Positions 38,305 to 49,550 of a stretch of 64,000 bases of DNA are shown piece by piece. The position numbers were made by a program, and so were the translations under genes. The notes under the pieces are model-generated. The model saw only the letters and a program-made list of their open reading frames with translations, was not told the DNA's origin and made no database searches. The stretch is from SHZL01 sp963815185 (GTDB taxonomy: Bacteria; Pseudomonadota; Gammaproteobacteria; Xanthomonadales; SZUA-36): NCBI GenBank assembly GCA_963815185.1, contig CAWFGC010000009.1, forward strand, positions 558,001 to 622,000, written 5' to 3'. Position 1 is the stretch's first letter, and every line of letters begins with the position of its first letter.

Positions 38305-38886
38305 TTATTCGAATTGCGGCGGCCACGGCCGGTTGAACTGCTCGGCGATGCGCGCACCGCCATATTCACCCGCGGAAACCAGAGTGAGTCGCGAGAAGCG
38401 CCAGCCGTCCGCAGCGCGGACTACACGGAATTCGTAGCGGCCGTAGCGATGACAGTCAGCCGCCGCCGGGTAGTTCTTGAAACGCTGCCAGGAATACATG
38501 TAGGTGTGCGCGGTCACTACGTCGGGCGAGTCGAACAGCAGCTCGACGTTGGTGATGTAGTGCGAACTGCTGATCGAGTCCGGGAAATACTCGCGCAGAA
38601 AGCCGAGCAGCTCCGGCTTGCCGCGCATGGGTGGCGCCATCGATGGCGGCACATAGGCGACGATACAGTCGTCGGTGAAGCAAACCGCCATGCCTTCCGC
38701 ATCGAGTTGGTCGGCGTGGCGGCAATAGCGGTGCATCAACTCGGTGATTTCCGCCCGATCCTGCAGGCGTTGGACAATCTCTTCCATGGTCATCGTGTTC
38801 TCCTCCTCTTTCTGCGGCCAGGCACCCAGCGCTCCGCTGGCGCTCAGCAAGGCCATAATTTGAAGTAATTGGCGGCGTCGCATCAT
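38305..38886 (-). CDS. SnoaL-like (NTF2-fold) protein, possibly Tat-exported
   Basis: The core from about residue 33 (EEIVQRLQDRAEITELMHRYCRHADQ) is a SnoaL_4/NTF2-like domain as found in dehydratases, isomerases and ring-hydroxylating enzyme subunits. Position and fold suggest a role on a cyclic or CoA-linked intermediate, but no catalytic set was recognised. The start at 38886 gives a twin-arginine-like leader (MMRRRQLLQIMALLSAS) two bases after the aldehyde dehydrogenase stop. The alternative ATG 38793 has a strong GAGGAGGAG site and would make a 162-residue cytosolic protein. I cannot decide between them. Confidence 0.75.
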   Translation of the reverse strand: MMRRRQLLQIMALLSASGALGAWPQKEEENTMTMEEIVQRLQDRAEITELMHRYCRHADQLDAEGMAVCFTDDCIVAYVPPSMAPPMRGKPELLGFLREYFPDSISSSHYITNVELLFDSPDVVTAHTYMYSWQRFKNYPAAADCHRYGRYEFRVVRAADGWRFSRLTLVSAGEYGGARIAEQFNRPWPPQFE

Positions 38887-38888
38887 GG

Positions 38889-40394
<1,506 letters not shown>

Positions 40395-40467
40395 ATCGAA
40401 CTCCTGGGTGTTTTTCCGGTGTCTGGGCTAATGAAAACATAAGTCATTTATTGGCATGAGCGGCGTT

Positions 40468-42813
40468 TCAACGCAATCCGAGCACTTGTTTGGCAATGAT
40501 CTCGCGCTGGATTTCACTGGAACCGCCATAGATCGAGGCGGCCCTGATATTCAGATAGCGCGAAACCGCGACCAGCTCCAGATCGACTCCGGCAAAACCA
40601 ATGGACTCGGGATCCGGCAGTGGCCGTTGTGGAATCATTTCCATGCCGGCAAGTCCGGCCAGGCGCATGCCGGCTTCCGTAATGTCTTTTTGCAATTCGC
40701 TGCCCAGCAACTTCGCAATCGAACCGCCAACCCCCGGTGGCTGTCCGGCCTGCAGCGCGCTGGTCTGTCTCAGTTCGAGCATCTCAAGCGCCATCAACCT
40801 GAATTCAATCGCAGCCAGCCGGTGGGCGATCACCCGGTCGTTCCACAGCGCCGGGTTGGTCTCGTCAATGAGTTCTTTTACAAGGTTGAATTCGTGCCGC
40901 ATGCGCCCGCAGAAAACGCCGCCGCCGCGCTCGAATTCCAGCAGGAATTTGGTGTATTCCCATCCGCGGCCGGCTTCTCCCACCAGGTGCGAGACAGGTA
41001 CCTTGACGTTGTCGAGGAATACCTGGTTTACCTCGACGTCTACCGCCAGCAGCGGAATGGGATGCACGCTGATGCCGGGGCTGTTCATGTCGATCAGCAG
41101 GAAACTGACACCGTCCTGGGGCTTTTTGGTCTTTTCGGTCCGGGCAATGCAAAACAGCCAGTCGGCATAGTGGGCGTGCGTCGTCCACATCTTGCTGCCA
41201 TTGACGACGTAATGATCGCCCTCGAGAACGGCCGTGGTTTTGAGCGCGGCCAAATCAGACCCCGCACCGGGCTCGGAAAACCCCTGGGCCCAATAGTGCT
41301 CACTCGACAGTATCTTTGGCAGAAAGTAGGATTTCTGCCACTCGGAGCCAAACCGTGCAATTACCGGCCCGACGTAGCGCAGACCCATGGGTACCTGTTC
41401 GGGCGCACCAGCGACCGCGCATTCATACTCAAAAATAAAGCGCTGTATGGGGCTCCAGCCGGTCCCTCCGAACTCCACCGGCCAGTGTATGGCCAGCCAG
41501 CCCTTGTCGTTCAGAATGTTCTGCCAGGCGACAACGGTATCTTTCTCCGCGTAGGTGCCGGTCTGCCGGCGCACCGCCAGGCGAATTTCAGGATTCAGGT
41601 TTTGCGCCAGAAACGCCCGGACTTCATTGCGAAAATCCAGTTCTCGGCCAGAAATCAAAGCGCCAAAAGGCAATGCGGAGCGCGTTGCCTCAGGGCGCCT
41701 GAATGCGCTGCACCCGATATACCGGTCAACGAAAACGTCGCGATCTCCGAACAGCATCGAAATCATCAGCATGCGCTTGTGGTAATGACTGGCGGCGTAC
41801 TCGTCCGTCATGCCGATGGCACCGTGAATCTGGATGCTTTCATGACCGACGGACATCGCCTGTTCGCAGATGAATGCCTTGCCGGCAGCGAGGTATGCAG
41901 TCCAGCCCGGCTGCTCGTTCAGGCTGGCCCAATCGAGCATGCTTTCTGCTTGCCGGCAGGCGATTTCACAGTCCACCAGGCGGTGCTTGATCACCTGGAA
42001 ACTGCCGATCGCCCGGCCGAACTGCTTGCGGTTCCTGGCGTACTCCACCGTCAGATCGGTCACAGCGCGCATGCAACCGATGGCTTCAGCGCAAAGGCCG
42101 GCCGTGGCGTAATCGATGACCTCCGCCAGGGCCGCTTCGCCATTGGCGAAGGGGACAATGGCTTCTGGCGCAACCGCAACTGCGTCGAACTTCACATCGC
42201 CCACGAGATGGCCATCAACCGTCCGATAGCTACGCACGGCAACCCCTGCGGCCGAGGGTGGAACGATGCAAATCTGTAGTTTTCCATGCTCGTCCCGCGC
42301 CGTAACCAACATGCCATCGAGCGCATTCGGCACCGGTACCAGGAGCTTCGAACCATTGATCAGATAATGTCCGCCCTGCTGCGTCAGGCGGGTTGCGGCA
42401 GGCAAGCCTGCCGAGCTTTGGCCGCGCTCGAAATGCGCCAGCCCCAGCAACGACTCACCGGCGATCAACGGCTCCAGCCATCGCTGTTTAAGTCCGTCGT
42501 CGGTGCTTTGTGCCAGCAGCTTGCCGGCAAGCAGGATGCACGGAACATACGGCTCCACCACCAGGTGCTGGCCGAACACACGCAACACCTGCATCACATC
42601 GGAAAGCGAGCCGTCGAAGCCGCCGTCAGCCGCCTCGAACGGCAGGCCAAGCAATCCGGTCTCGGCGAAGAATGCCCAGTGGTCGCGGCTGAATCCTTCG
42701 TCGGTGGCAAGCGCAGCCGCCCTTTGCGGCAAACTGTACGCATCGCGCAGATAGCGTTCCAGTGTGTCGCTCAGCAGCGCTTGCTGTTCATTCTGGCTGA
42801 ACCTCGCGCTCAT
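40468..42813 (-). CDS. Double-domain acyl-CoA dehydrogenase
   Basis: A 781-residue fusion of two acyl-CoA dehydrogenase units, about residues 1-385 and 390-781. Such paired units are known as alpha2beta2 heterotetramers (FadE26-27, ChsE-type) in steroid side-chain degradation. The N-terminal unit ends in GAIGMTDEYAASHYHKR, carrying a plausible catalytic Glu. The C-terminal unit ends in YGGSSEIQREII with Gly where many enzymes have the catalytic Glu of YEGT, but keeps the FAD-binding WTTHAHYADWLFCIAR. Thus one catalytic site per fusion is inferred. The upstream thiolase and DUF35 genes are on the same strand. Confidence 0.92.
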   Translation of the reverse strand: MSARFSQNEQQALLSDTLERYLRDAYSLPQRAAALATDEGFSRDHWAFFAETGLLGLPFEAADGGFDGSLSDVMQVLRVFGQHLVVEPYVPCILLAGKLLAQSTDDGLKQRWLEPLIAGESLLGLAHFERGQSSAGLPAATRLTQQGGHYLINGSKLLVPVPNALDGMLVTARDEHGKLQICIVPPSAAGVAVRSYRTVDGHLVGDVKFDAVAVAPEAIVPFANGEAALAEVIDYATAGLCAEAIGCMRAVTDLTVEYARNRKQFGRAIGSFQVIKHRLVDCEIACRQAESMLDWASLNEQPGWTAYLAAGKAFICEQAMSVGHESIQIHGAIGMTDEYAASHYHKRMLMISMLFGDRDVFVDRYIGCSAFRRPEATRSALPFGALISGRELDFRNEVRAFLAQNLNPEIRLAVRRQTGTYAEKDTVVAWQNILNDKGWLAIHWPVEFGGTGWSPIQRFIFEYECAVAGAPEQVPMGLRYVGPVIARFGSEWQKSYFLPKILSSEHYWAQGFSEPGAGSDLAALKTTAVLEGDHYVVNGSKMWTTHAHYADWLFCIARTEKTKKPQDGVSFLLIDMNSPGISVHPIPLLAVDVEVNQVFLDNVKVPVSHLVGEAGRGWEYTKFLLEFERGGGVFCGRMRHEFNLVKELIDETNPALWNDRVIAHRLAAIEFRLMALEMLELRQTSALQAGQPPGVGGSIAKLLGSELQKDITEAGMRLAGLAGMEMIPQRPLPDPESIGFAGVDLELVAVSRYLNIRAASIYGGSSEIQREIIAKQVLGLR

Positions 42814-42888
42814 CGGATGAGTTCCGGCGCCGGTGCAGGCCAGGGGCGTGGCTTCTGGCCCGGCAGGTTACGTTTTAGCCTGCTCAAG

Positions 42889-44033
42889 TTACCGCTCCAA
42901 TATCGTCACGGCGCTGATGCCCGGAGCACCGTAGACGTGTGTATAGCCCAGCCTGGGTTTACCGCCCACCTGGCGCTTGCCTGCCTGGCCGCGCAGTTGC
43001 AGCACGATTTCATGAATCTGCCTCAGGCCGGATGCGCCAATCGGCTCTCCGTTGGCCAGGCAGCCGCCATCGGTATTGACCGGCAAGCGCCCGTCGATAC
43101 GCGTTTCACCGTTGCGCAACATGCTTTCCTGCTCGCCATCGCGGCAAAAGCCGTTTTCAGCCATGTGCATGATTTCCGCACCGGCCTCGGTATCCTGCAG
43201 TTGCACGACATCGATATCTTCAGGACCAAGGCCGGCCATTTCCCAGGCTGCCTGCGAGGCCTGCATGCTGGCGTTCGGCGTGTCGTCATTGGCGACTGAG
43301 GTTCCGTACACTTCGAATGCGCCAAACTTGCGGCTGCGCATCACCGCGGCGCGAACATAGATCGGTGTATCGGTGTAGCGGTAGGCGATGTCCTCGCGAC
43401 ACACGACCAGGGCGGCGCCGCCTTCCGCGGGAGAACAGAACATGTACTTGGTCAGGGGGTCGTTGACCATCTGGGAGGATTTGATTTCTTCCAGCTCAAC
43501 GGGTGTGCGCCGCCAGGCATTTTCATTCAATGCGCCGTTCTGGTAGGCCTTCTCGGCCACCCGGGCCAAGGTGTCTACGCTAATATCGTGGTCGTGCATG
43601 TATTTCTGGATTTTGACCGCGAAAAACTGCGTGGTGACCATGAAACCTGCTTCACCGTACCAGTCGTCCAGGCCGTATTCAGAAGGAGAGGCGTTGAAGG
43701 CGCCGCGCGCATGTTTGTCGAAGCCGACGACCAGCCCGATATCCGCCGCCCCTGACCTGATTTCCTTGCACGCGGAGAGCAGGGAACTGCCACCCGTGGC
43801 GCAACCATTGAGAATATTGGTGAACGGCAGCCCGGTCAGGCCCAGCTCATTTCCGATCGCTTCGGCATTGCCGGCTGAATAGCTGCCGCCGTAACCGAAT
43901 TGAATGTCCTTCCACGCCACGCCGGCATCGGCCAAGGGCCATGCGTGCGGCATAGGCGCCCTGCTGCATACCGCGTCAATTCCGGCGTCCGGCCAAATGG
44001 ATGGATACCCACGCCAATGATCGCAACTCTCAT
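42889..44033 (-). pseudogene. Thiolase (SCP2/lipid-transfer type), two frameshifts
   Basis: Reads MRVAIIGVGIHPFGRTPELT in one frame, MQQGAYAARMA in a second, and LADAGVAWKDIQFGYGGSYS to the end in a third. Each join needs removal of one base, near 43970 and in ctTgg at 43934-43935. The length, 1145 bp, equals whole codons plus two. The active cysteine is in NGCATGGSS and late motifs (DTEAGAEIMHMAENG, NTDGGCLANGEPIGASG) are intact. These proteins cleave beta-keto or, in Ltp types, aldol acyl-CoAs with a DUF35 partner, encoded immediately upstream. Confidence 0.85.
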
Positions 44034-44061
44034 CTCTCTTGCTTACCTTTGCGCCATGCCG

Positions 44062-44499
44062 CTAAGCATTTTTGAACGCGTAGTTGATGATTTCGGTGCC
44101 GTCCGGCTCGGTGCGGTGCGTGTAAAACGTCAATTCCATCTCGCACCCGATTTTCAGCCGGCTCGGCTCATTATCTGCCAGGCGGGTCAGGATGCGCAGC
44201 GCACCAGGCAATTCGACATATCCCAGGCCGAACGGTACGAAGGATTCAGGAGATTCCGAACTGTGGTAGGGGGGTTTGGGCATGAAGCGCTGAATGGTCC
44301 ATGTCCATAATGTGCCCCGTTTGGGCAACGACTCGACTGCCACATCGGCGCCGCCGCAAGCCATGCAGCGGTCATTGACCGGGAAAGCGATTGCGCCGCA
44401 CTCGCGGCAGCGGGACGCCTTCAATGCAGGAGACGCTGAGGGCCAAAGGAACAGACGCTCGTCGATCGCTCGTTGCCTGGGTTCGGTCTTTTCCGGCAT
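44062..44499 (-). CDS. DUF35 zinc-ribbon/OB-fold acyl-CoA-binding partner protein
   Basis: A 145-residue protein with a zinc ribbon (CRECGAIAFPVNDRCMACG, CxxC...CxxC) and an OB-fold part (GTLWTWTIQRF, PFGLGYVELPGALRILTRL). DUF35 proteins form complexes with thiolase-like enzymes (for example ChsH2 with Ltp2) and with MaoC-type hydratases. The gene is 28 bp upstream of the thiolase, supporting a complex. A perfect TetR-type palindrome lies at 44530-44543, 30 bp before its start. Confidence 0.9.
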   Translation of the reverse strand: MPEKTEPRQRAIDERLFLWPSASPALKASRCRECGAIAFPVNDRCMACGGADVAVESLPKRGTLWTWTIQRFMPKPPYHSSESPESFVPFGLGYVELPGALRILTRLADNEPSRLKIGCEMELTFYTHRTEPDGTEIINYAFKNA

Positions 44500-44529
44500 G
44501 GTTGATTGTAACCTTTCAATATATTTTAT

Positions 44530-44543
44530 CGACCGTCCGGTCG
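44530..44543. promoter_or_regulatory. TetR-type palindrome, site b
   Basis: Perfect CGACCG-TC-CGGTCG just upstream of the DUF35 gene, placed where a repressor would cover the promoter of the DUF35-thiolase-acyl-CoA dehydrogenase unit. Confidence 0.75.
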
Positions 44544-44586
44544 GGTGAAAATTATCATGTTGGCCAAAGTGATGTCAATCTCCAGG

Positions 44587-46527
44587 TCACATTGATCGGG
44601 CCAGCCTTTGGGCTTCATACAGCGCGAAGGAAACACGCCGCGGCGTCAGACAGTCACCGATTGCATGCACTTCGGCCATGCCCGCTTCCCTCAGCGCTGC
44701 GGCAGGCCCCGCTACTACCTGGCGGCCGGTCTGGACCACCACCAGTTCGCAGGGAAAGTCTTCGTCTTCACCCGTGAGCAGGCTCATCAGCCGGGCTGAT
44801 CCGGGCTCCATACCATCGAGCATGGTCAACACGCGAAACCGGGTATTGCCGGCCGCCAGGCGCCCCAACAGGGGACTCACGCTTTCGTGCGGAATCTGGT
44901 TGGCCACGACCGCTGATGGTGTGGCAATCGTCAAGGTCCAGCCCGCCACCACGAGGGCTTCGGCCACGCCGTAATTCCACCAGAAGCCGGTGCCATCATC
45001 GACGAACAGCGCCCGGCTCTTCCCGTGCGGGGCCGGAGCGCCTTCCGCCAGAACGTCGAACCACCGCACGGCACCGGCGGATTTGAGCGGTTCTTCAAGG
45101 GTTACCGCTTCCGCTCCGGTGGCGATGACCGCCGCATCGAAATTCGGGTCGAGATCCTCCGCGCTGTTGATCGCAGTCCCGAGCTTCAGGTCGACGTCCA
45201 GCCGGCGCAATTCACGCAACTGGTAGTCGATCAACCGCCGCAAACCCTGCCGGTTCGGCACCGAAGCGGCATACAGGAACTGGCCGCCGAAACCTTCCGA
45301 GGCTTCGAATACCGTCACCTCGTGTCCACGCCGCGCCGCCGTCAATGCCGCTTCGAGCCCGCCCGGGCCGCCGCCGACAACGGCGATGCGCTTGATCAAA
45401 GTCGCGGGTTTCAATGCGCCAAAACCGGGATACAATTCGCGGCCGGTCCCCGGGTTGACGGCGCAGTGCAAATGCGGTGTGAATGCGCGGCAGTCCTGGT
45501 TCAGGTTCAGGCAGGGGCGGATGCGATCGGCCTCGCCGGCGGCCGCGCGTGTGATCCAATCAGGGTCTGCAATGAATGCTCGTGCCATGCCGACCAGGTC
45601 ACCGGCGCCATCGGCCAGAACTTTTTCCGCCAGTTCAGGTGTGCTGATGCGCTGCCCGACGATGACCGGCAGCCCGCATTCGCGGCGGATGCCCATGGCG
45701 GCATTGGCCGCGGTCGCGTCTGCGGCAGTCATGTCCTTGACATATGCGCCGCGCACGCCGAGCGTGATATTGAGCAGATCGACCGAGCCCAGTTCCGCCA
45801 GCGCCACCGCGATCCGGCGCGTGTCTGAGACTTCCAGGCCGTCTTCAGTCTCTTCTTCGGCGCTGAGTCGAACGCCCAGAGGAAAATCATCGCCGCAATG
45901 AAGGCGGATGGACTCGATTACCTCGATCAGAAAACGCAAGCGCTTTTCAGGGCTGCCGCCGTAGCGATCGGTGCGATGATTGGTCGCGGGGGATAAAAAC
46001 TGGGTCACGAGATAGCCGTGGGCGCCATGAATCTCGATGCCGTCGTACCCCGCCCGCTGCAGATTCAATGCGGAGCGCCCAAATGCCTCCACCAGGGTGG
46101 CGATTTCGCTGGTGTCGAGTTGATGGGGCGGGTAGGGGTCGCGCGGGGAACGGATGACGGAGGGTCCGGCGGGAGGGTAATCGCAATCCATTCCGGTCGT
46201 CTCGCGGCCGAGGTGCAGGATCTGTCCGAACAGCTTGACACCGTGGCGATGCACCATGTCCACCCTGCGTTGCATCATCTCCATCGCATCATCATTGAAT
46301 GCCTCGAGCAGTATGCGGAAGCGAAGGGCCGAGGTCGGGTGCACGACCGTCGCGCCGGTAATGATGAGACCCGGGCCGGTCCTGGCAATCGCCTCATAGT
46401 GAGCGATGTCCTGATCGGTGATGATCCCGTCGCGAACCATCGCGGTGCCATATGGCAGCACGACGATTCGATTGCGCAAGTTGAAGCGTTTGGCTTCGAA
46501 TGGTGAAAATAATCTATCGTATGGCAT
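44587..46527 (-). CDS. Old yellow enzyme/2,4-dienoyl-CoA reductase-like flavoprotein
   Basis: A 646-residue protein with an N-terminal FMN TIM barrel (residues 1-340; NRIVVLPYGT, GYDGIEIHGAHGYLVTQFLSP, RYGGSPEKR, VGMARAFIADPDW) and a C-terminal FAD/NAD(P) domain (RIAVVGGGPGGLEAALTAARRG). The iron-sulfur ligand region reads RPCLNLNQDCRAFTPHLHC: three cysteines align with the four of FadH-type enzymes, and the second is Leu. So a normal [4Fe-4S] cluster is doubtful. It would reduce double bonds of an unsaturated acyl-CoA or steroid-like ketone. Two palindromes lie in the divergent region upstream. Confidence 0.9.
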   Translation of the reverse strand: MPYDRLFSPFEAKRFNLRNRIVVLPYGTAMVRDGIITDQDIAHYEAIARTGPGLIITGATVVHPTSALRFRILLEAFNDDAMEMMQRRVDMVHRHGVKLFGQILHLGRETTGMDCDYPPAGPSVIRSPRDPYPPHQLDTSEIATLVEAFGRSALNLQRAGYDGIEIHGAHGYLVTQFLSPATNHRTDRYGGSPEKRLRFLIEVIESIRLHCGDDFPLGVRLSAEEETEDGLEVSDTRRIAVALAELGSVDLLNITLGVRGAYVKDMTAADATAANAAMGIRRECGLPVIVGQRISTPELAEKVLADGAGDLVGMARAFIADPDWITRAAAGEADRIRPCLNLNQDCRAFTPHLHCAVNPGTGRELYPGFGALKPATLIKRIAVVGGGPGGLEAALTAARRGHEVTVFEASEGFGGQFLYAASVPNRQGLRRLIDYQLRELRRLDVDLKLGTAINSAEDLDPNFDAAVIATGAEAVTLEEPLKSAGAVRWFDVLAEGAPAPHGKSRALFVDDGTGFWWNYGVAEALVVAGWTLTIATPSAVVANQIPHESVSPLLGRLAAGNTRFRVLTMLDGMEPGSARLMSLLTGEDEDFPCELVVVQTGRQVVAGPAAALREAGMAEVHAIGDCLTPRRVSFALYEAQRLARSM

Positions 46528-46601
46528 CAGCGGCGTCCGTCTGTTTGGGGACTCTGAGCGCCCCGGTTGGCACTGAAGAGCCGACTACCACAAATCTTAA
46601 C

Positions 46602-46615
46602 CGACCGGACGGTCG
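46602..46615. promoter_or_regulatory. TetR-type palindrome, site c
   Basis: Perfect CGACCG-GA-CGGTCG, 75 bp before the start of the flavoprotein gene in the divergent region. Confidence 0.75.
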
Positions 46616-46746
46616 TGTGTAAAGATCGTGCGCAAATACAGCATACGCCCATCGAAGGATGCATTGGCGCACACACACGGCCAATCCGGCATATCGGTCC
46701 GGCGCAGCGCTGCTTTTGACACAGGTGCGAATTTCGTAATAAAATC

Positions 46747-46760
46747 CAACCGTACGGTCG
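46747..46760. promoter_or_regulatory. TetR-type palindrome, site d
   Basis: CAACCG-TA-CGGTCG, one mismatch to consensus, 46 bp before the LLM gene start; a further GACGG follows. With site c it covers both divergent promoters of the 278-bp gap. Confidence 0.7.
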
Positions 46761-46805
46761 GACGGTTTATATATTCGACATATACACGAATTTGAGAGAT
46801 GGCTT

Positions 46806-47903
46806 ATGACGGTCGAGTTCTGGAGAATGGGCGCCTCACCTGTGCCGGTCAGCGAAACTGGCCGCCTGGCGCGGGAATTCGAGACTGCCGGCTGGGATGG
46901 TTTGGCGGTAGGTGAAGCGCATGGAATTCTGCCCGACCCATACGCGGCGCTGGCTGCCGCGGCGGCCTGCACCAGCCGCTTGCGTTTGGGCACCGCCGTT
47001 GCCGTTCCGTTGCGCACCCCCTTTCTGGCTGCCTCTGCGATGGCGACCATTCATGCCATGTCGGGCGGACGCGCCCGCTTCTGCCTGGCGCGGGGTGACG
47101 GGGCGATGAAGGTGCTCGGCCGGGAACCGATCCCGGTGCATGCCTTCATCGACTATCTGGAACAGCTACAGGGATTCCTGCGCGGCGAGGAGGTCGAGGT
47201 CGATGGCGTAGCCACGTCCCTGGCGCGCATGCCGGTTATCGACAACTCCTACCAACTGCCCAAAGTGCCGCTTGACGTCGCGGCTACCGGACCGCGCATG
47301 ATCGCCTCCGCGGTGCGGTTGGCCGATGGCGTCAGTTTTGCGGTAGGCGCGGATGTCGGCAGGTTACGACACTGTGTGGATCTGGCCCGCGCCGCAAGAA
47401 TCGAGGCGGGTCTCGATGCAAACACACTGGAACTGGGCTGTTATGTTCAGATGGCGGTGGTGGTCGATGATCCCGAGTCCGCACGTAATGCGATCAGGGG
47501 CCTGGTGATGACGCATGCGCGGTTTTCCGGATATACAGGGCAGGCAATGTTGCCTGATGTCGCGGAATCGGATCACGGGCAAATCCGCCAGGCGGTGGCG
47601 GCCATGGACACGACGTTGCGCGATGGGCACCGCACGATTGCCTTCGCCGCAGGTAAAAATCCCAACGAAGTAAATTTTTATCCGGATGTGGTAGACGACG
47701 CCTTCCTCGATCGGTTCGGTATTCTAGGTACCCCTGAGCATTGTGCTGAACGTCTGAGTGAGATCATCGATCTCGGCATCACCCGGTTGTATATTGGCAC
47801 CAGAGGCATGGGTGTCGACCCACTGGAACGCAACGCTGTTCTGATCGGCAAGCACGTTTTGCCGATGTTGAGAAATATCCGCTCATACCGGGACAGCTCT
47901 TGA
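46806..47903 (+). CDS. LLM-class F420/FMN-dependent oxidoreductase
   Basis: A 365-residue luciferase-like TIM barrel (RLAREFETAGWDGLAVGE near the start, RLRLGTAVAVPL, ARGDGAM, AATGPRMIASAVRLADGV, GTPEHCAERL). Such enzymes are flavin monooxygenases or F420 reductases; the cofactor cannot be told here. It heads the plus-strand unit LLM-synthetase-MDR and its promoter region carries site d. Confidence 0.88.
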   Translation: MTVEFWRMGASPVPVSETGRLAREFETAGWDGLAVGEAHGILPDPYAALAAAAACTSRLRLGTAVAVPLRTPFLAASAMATIHAMSGGRARFCLARGDGAMKVLGREPIPVHAFIDYLEQLQGFLRGEEVEVDGVATSLARMPVIDNSYQLPKVPLDVAATGPRMIASAVRLADGVSFAVGADVGRLRHCVDLARAARIEAGLDANTLELGCYVQMAVVVDDPESARNAIRGLVMTHARFSGYTGQAMLPDVAESDHGQIRQAVAAMDTTLRDGHRTIAFAAGKNPNEVNFYPDVVDDAFLDRFGILGTPEHCAERLSEIIDLGITRLYIGTRGMGVDPLERNAVLIGKHVLPMLRNIRSYRDSS

Positions 47904-47918
47904 AATGACGAAACCCTT

Positions 47919-49550
47919 ATGACCGCATCACATCCGTACTCATTGGATCTCGCCCAACCGCAGCTCGCAGCACGCTACTACGAGCAGGGGTATTGGCGCG
48001 CAGACGACCTGTGGGCTTCCTTTGAAGCCGTTGCAGCGCGTAATCCGGGCGCCGTGGCCTTTATCGAGGGGGAGCGGGTCATTCGTTTCGATGATTTGCT
48101 CGACCAGGGTTCACAGTTCGGGCGCGCGGCATTAGCCGCGGGACTCACCAGTGGTGAAATCGTCGTCATCCATGGCCGGAATTGCATTGAAGTGGTGATC
48201 GCGATGCTGGGCTGCGCCTACGCCAATCTGGTCTTTGCGCTGATACCGCCGCTGTTCTCGGCCCGCCATATCAGCAGCATTCTGGAAAATACCCATTGCC
48301 GCATGATGGTCGGCCTGGGTGACCCGGCGGATCTGGAAAGAACCAGGGAAGCAGCGCAAGACCGGGAGATGGAAGTCCTGGTGGTGGCGGACTGGAACGA
48401 AGCGACAGGCGAGGAAACAGGCTGGTCGGAGTTCATGTTGCGCGGTGCCGGCGCGGGTGCGCGCAGAGGGAAACAGGACGCGGACAGCCTGGCCTTGCTG
48501 ATCTTCTCCTCTGGTACCACGGGTACGCCCAAGGGGGTCATGCATTCGGCCAATACAGCGCGCTATGCGGCGGAGGTCTATGCCGGGTTGCACGACATCC
48601 AACCGCGGGATGTTTGCCTGATCGTGCTCGAGTTCGGCTTTGTCGCCAGTTCCATTCTGGGCGTATTTGTGCCACTGCTGACGGGCTGTATGGGGGTCCT
48701 GCTGCGGCATTGGGGCGTAAAAGAGACGCTTGATTTGATCCACGAGCACCGGCCCTCGCATATCTTCCTGATGCCCACCCACGCGATCGATATCCTGGCT
48801 TCGCCGCTGCTGGACGAAACCGATTGCTCCAGTATTGCGCGGGGGGTGGTCGCCGGCCTGACCGAGGCGCATCGCGTGGATGCCAGGAACCGCTTGTGCG
48901 CGATTCCGTTTCCGATGTTCGGCATGTCCGAATCTCCTGGCCACGTAACCGGAGCCATGAGCGATGATTGGGAGCAGTTGCGCTGCACGGAGGGCCGGCC
49001 ACTGCCCGCGGCGGAAGTGGTGATCTGCGACGATGATGATCATCCGCTTCCCGCAGGCGTGAAGGGGAACGTTTTGGTGCGCGGGCCGAATCGTTTTCTC
49101 GGTTATTGCAATGACCCCGAATTGACCGCGAAATCTCTGACCGATGACGGCTACTTCCGCACTGGTGACATCGGTTTCGTCGATGCTGCGGGTTACATGA
49201 CCTTTGTTTCCCGTAACAAGGACATCATCCGGCGCGGCGGCGTAACCGTGGTTCCCTCCGAGGTCGAGGCGGCGCTGAGGCCGCATCCCAGGATCAGCGA
49301 TATCTCTGTCATCCCCGTGCCGGATGCACGCCTTGGGGAGCGCGCCTGCGCCTGTGTAATCACACGTGACGGCAAACCCATGGAACTCGAAGAACTCACT
49401 TCGTTCCTGCAAGAACATGAGTACGCACGCTATATGTGGCCCGAGTTCGTTTATGTGTGCAAGTCGTTTCCGCGCACGCCCTCGCTCAAGGTCAGGAAAA
49501 ATGACCTGAGGGATGAGGTCCTGGCGAACCGGCCTGAACTTCAGCCGTGA
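47919..49550 (+). CDS. Acyl-CoA synthetase (AMP-forming)
   Basis: A 543-residue adenylate-forming enzyme that activates a carboxylic acid to its CoA ester, the usual entry of a catabolic pathway. Motifs: IFSSGTTGTPKGVM near residue 193, YFRTGDIGFVD, SRNKDIIRRGGVTV and a C-terminal lysine in PSLKVRKNDL. It lies 15 bp after the LLM gene and overlaps the MDR gene by 4 bp (GTGA). The natural acid is unknown. Confidence 0.92.
   Translation: MTASHPYSLDLAQPQLAARYYEQGYWRADDLWASFEAVAARNPGAVAFIEGERVIRFDDLLDQGSQFGRAALAAGLTSGEIVVIHGRNCIEVVIAMLGCAYANLVFALIPPLFSARHISSILENTHCRMMVGLGDPADLERTREAAQDREMEVLVVADWNEATGEETGWSEFMLRGAGAGARRGKQDADSLALLIFSSGTTGTPKGVMHSANTARYAAEVYAGLHDIQPRDVCLIVLEFGFVASSILGVFVPLLTGCMGVLLRHWGVKETLDLIHEHRPSHIFLMPTHAIDILASPLLDETDCSSIARGVVAGLTEAHRVDARNRLCAIPFPMFGMSESPGHVTGAMSDDWEQLRCTEGRPLPAAEVVICDDDDHPLPAGVKGNVLVRGPNRFLGYCNDPELTAKSLTDDGYFRTGDIGFVDAAGYMTFVSRNKDIIRRGGVTVVPSEVEAALRPHPRISDISVIPVPDARLGERACACVITRDGKPMELEELTSFLQEHEYARYMWPEFVYVCKSFPRTPSLKVRKNDLRDEVLANRPELQP

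Noticed and set aside
40456..42279. 607-codon plus-strand frame opposite the double acyl-CoA dehydrogenase
   Set aside because: The minus strand encodes the conserved ACAD; the plus frame has no motif and atypical composition.
48132..49418. 428-codon minus-strand frame opposite the acyl-CoA synthetase
   Set aside because: The plus strand holds all adenylate-forming motifs in an operon with overlaps; the minus frame is a shadow.
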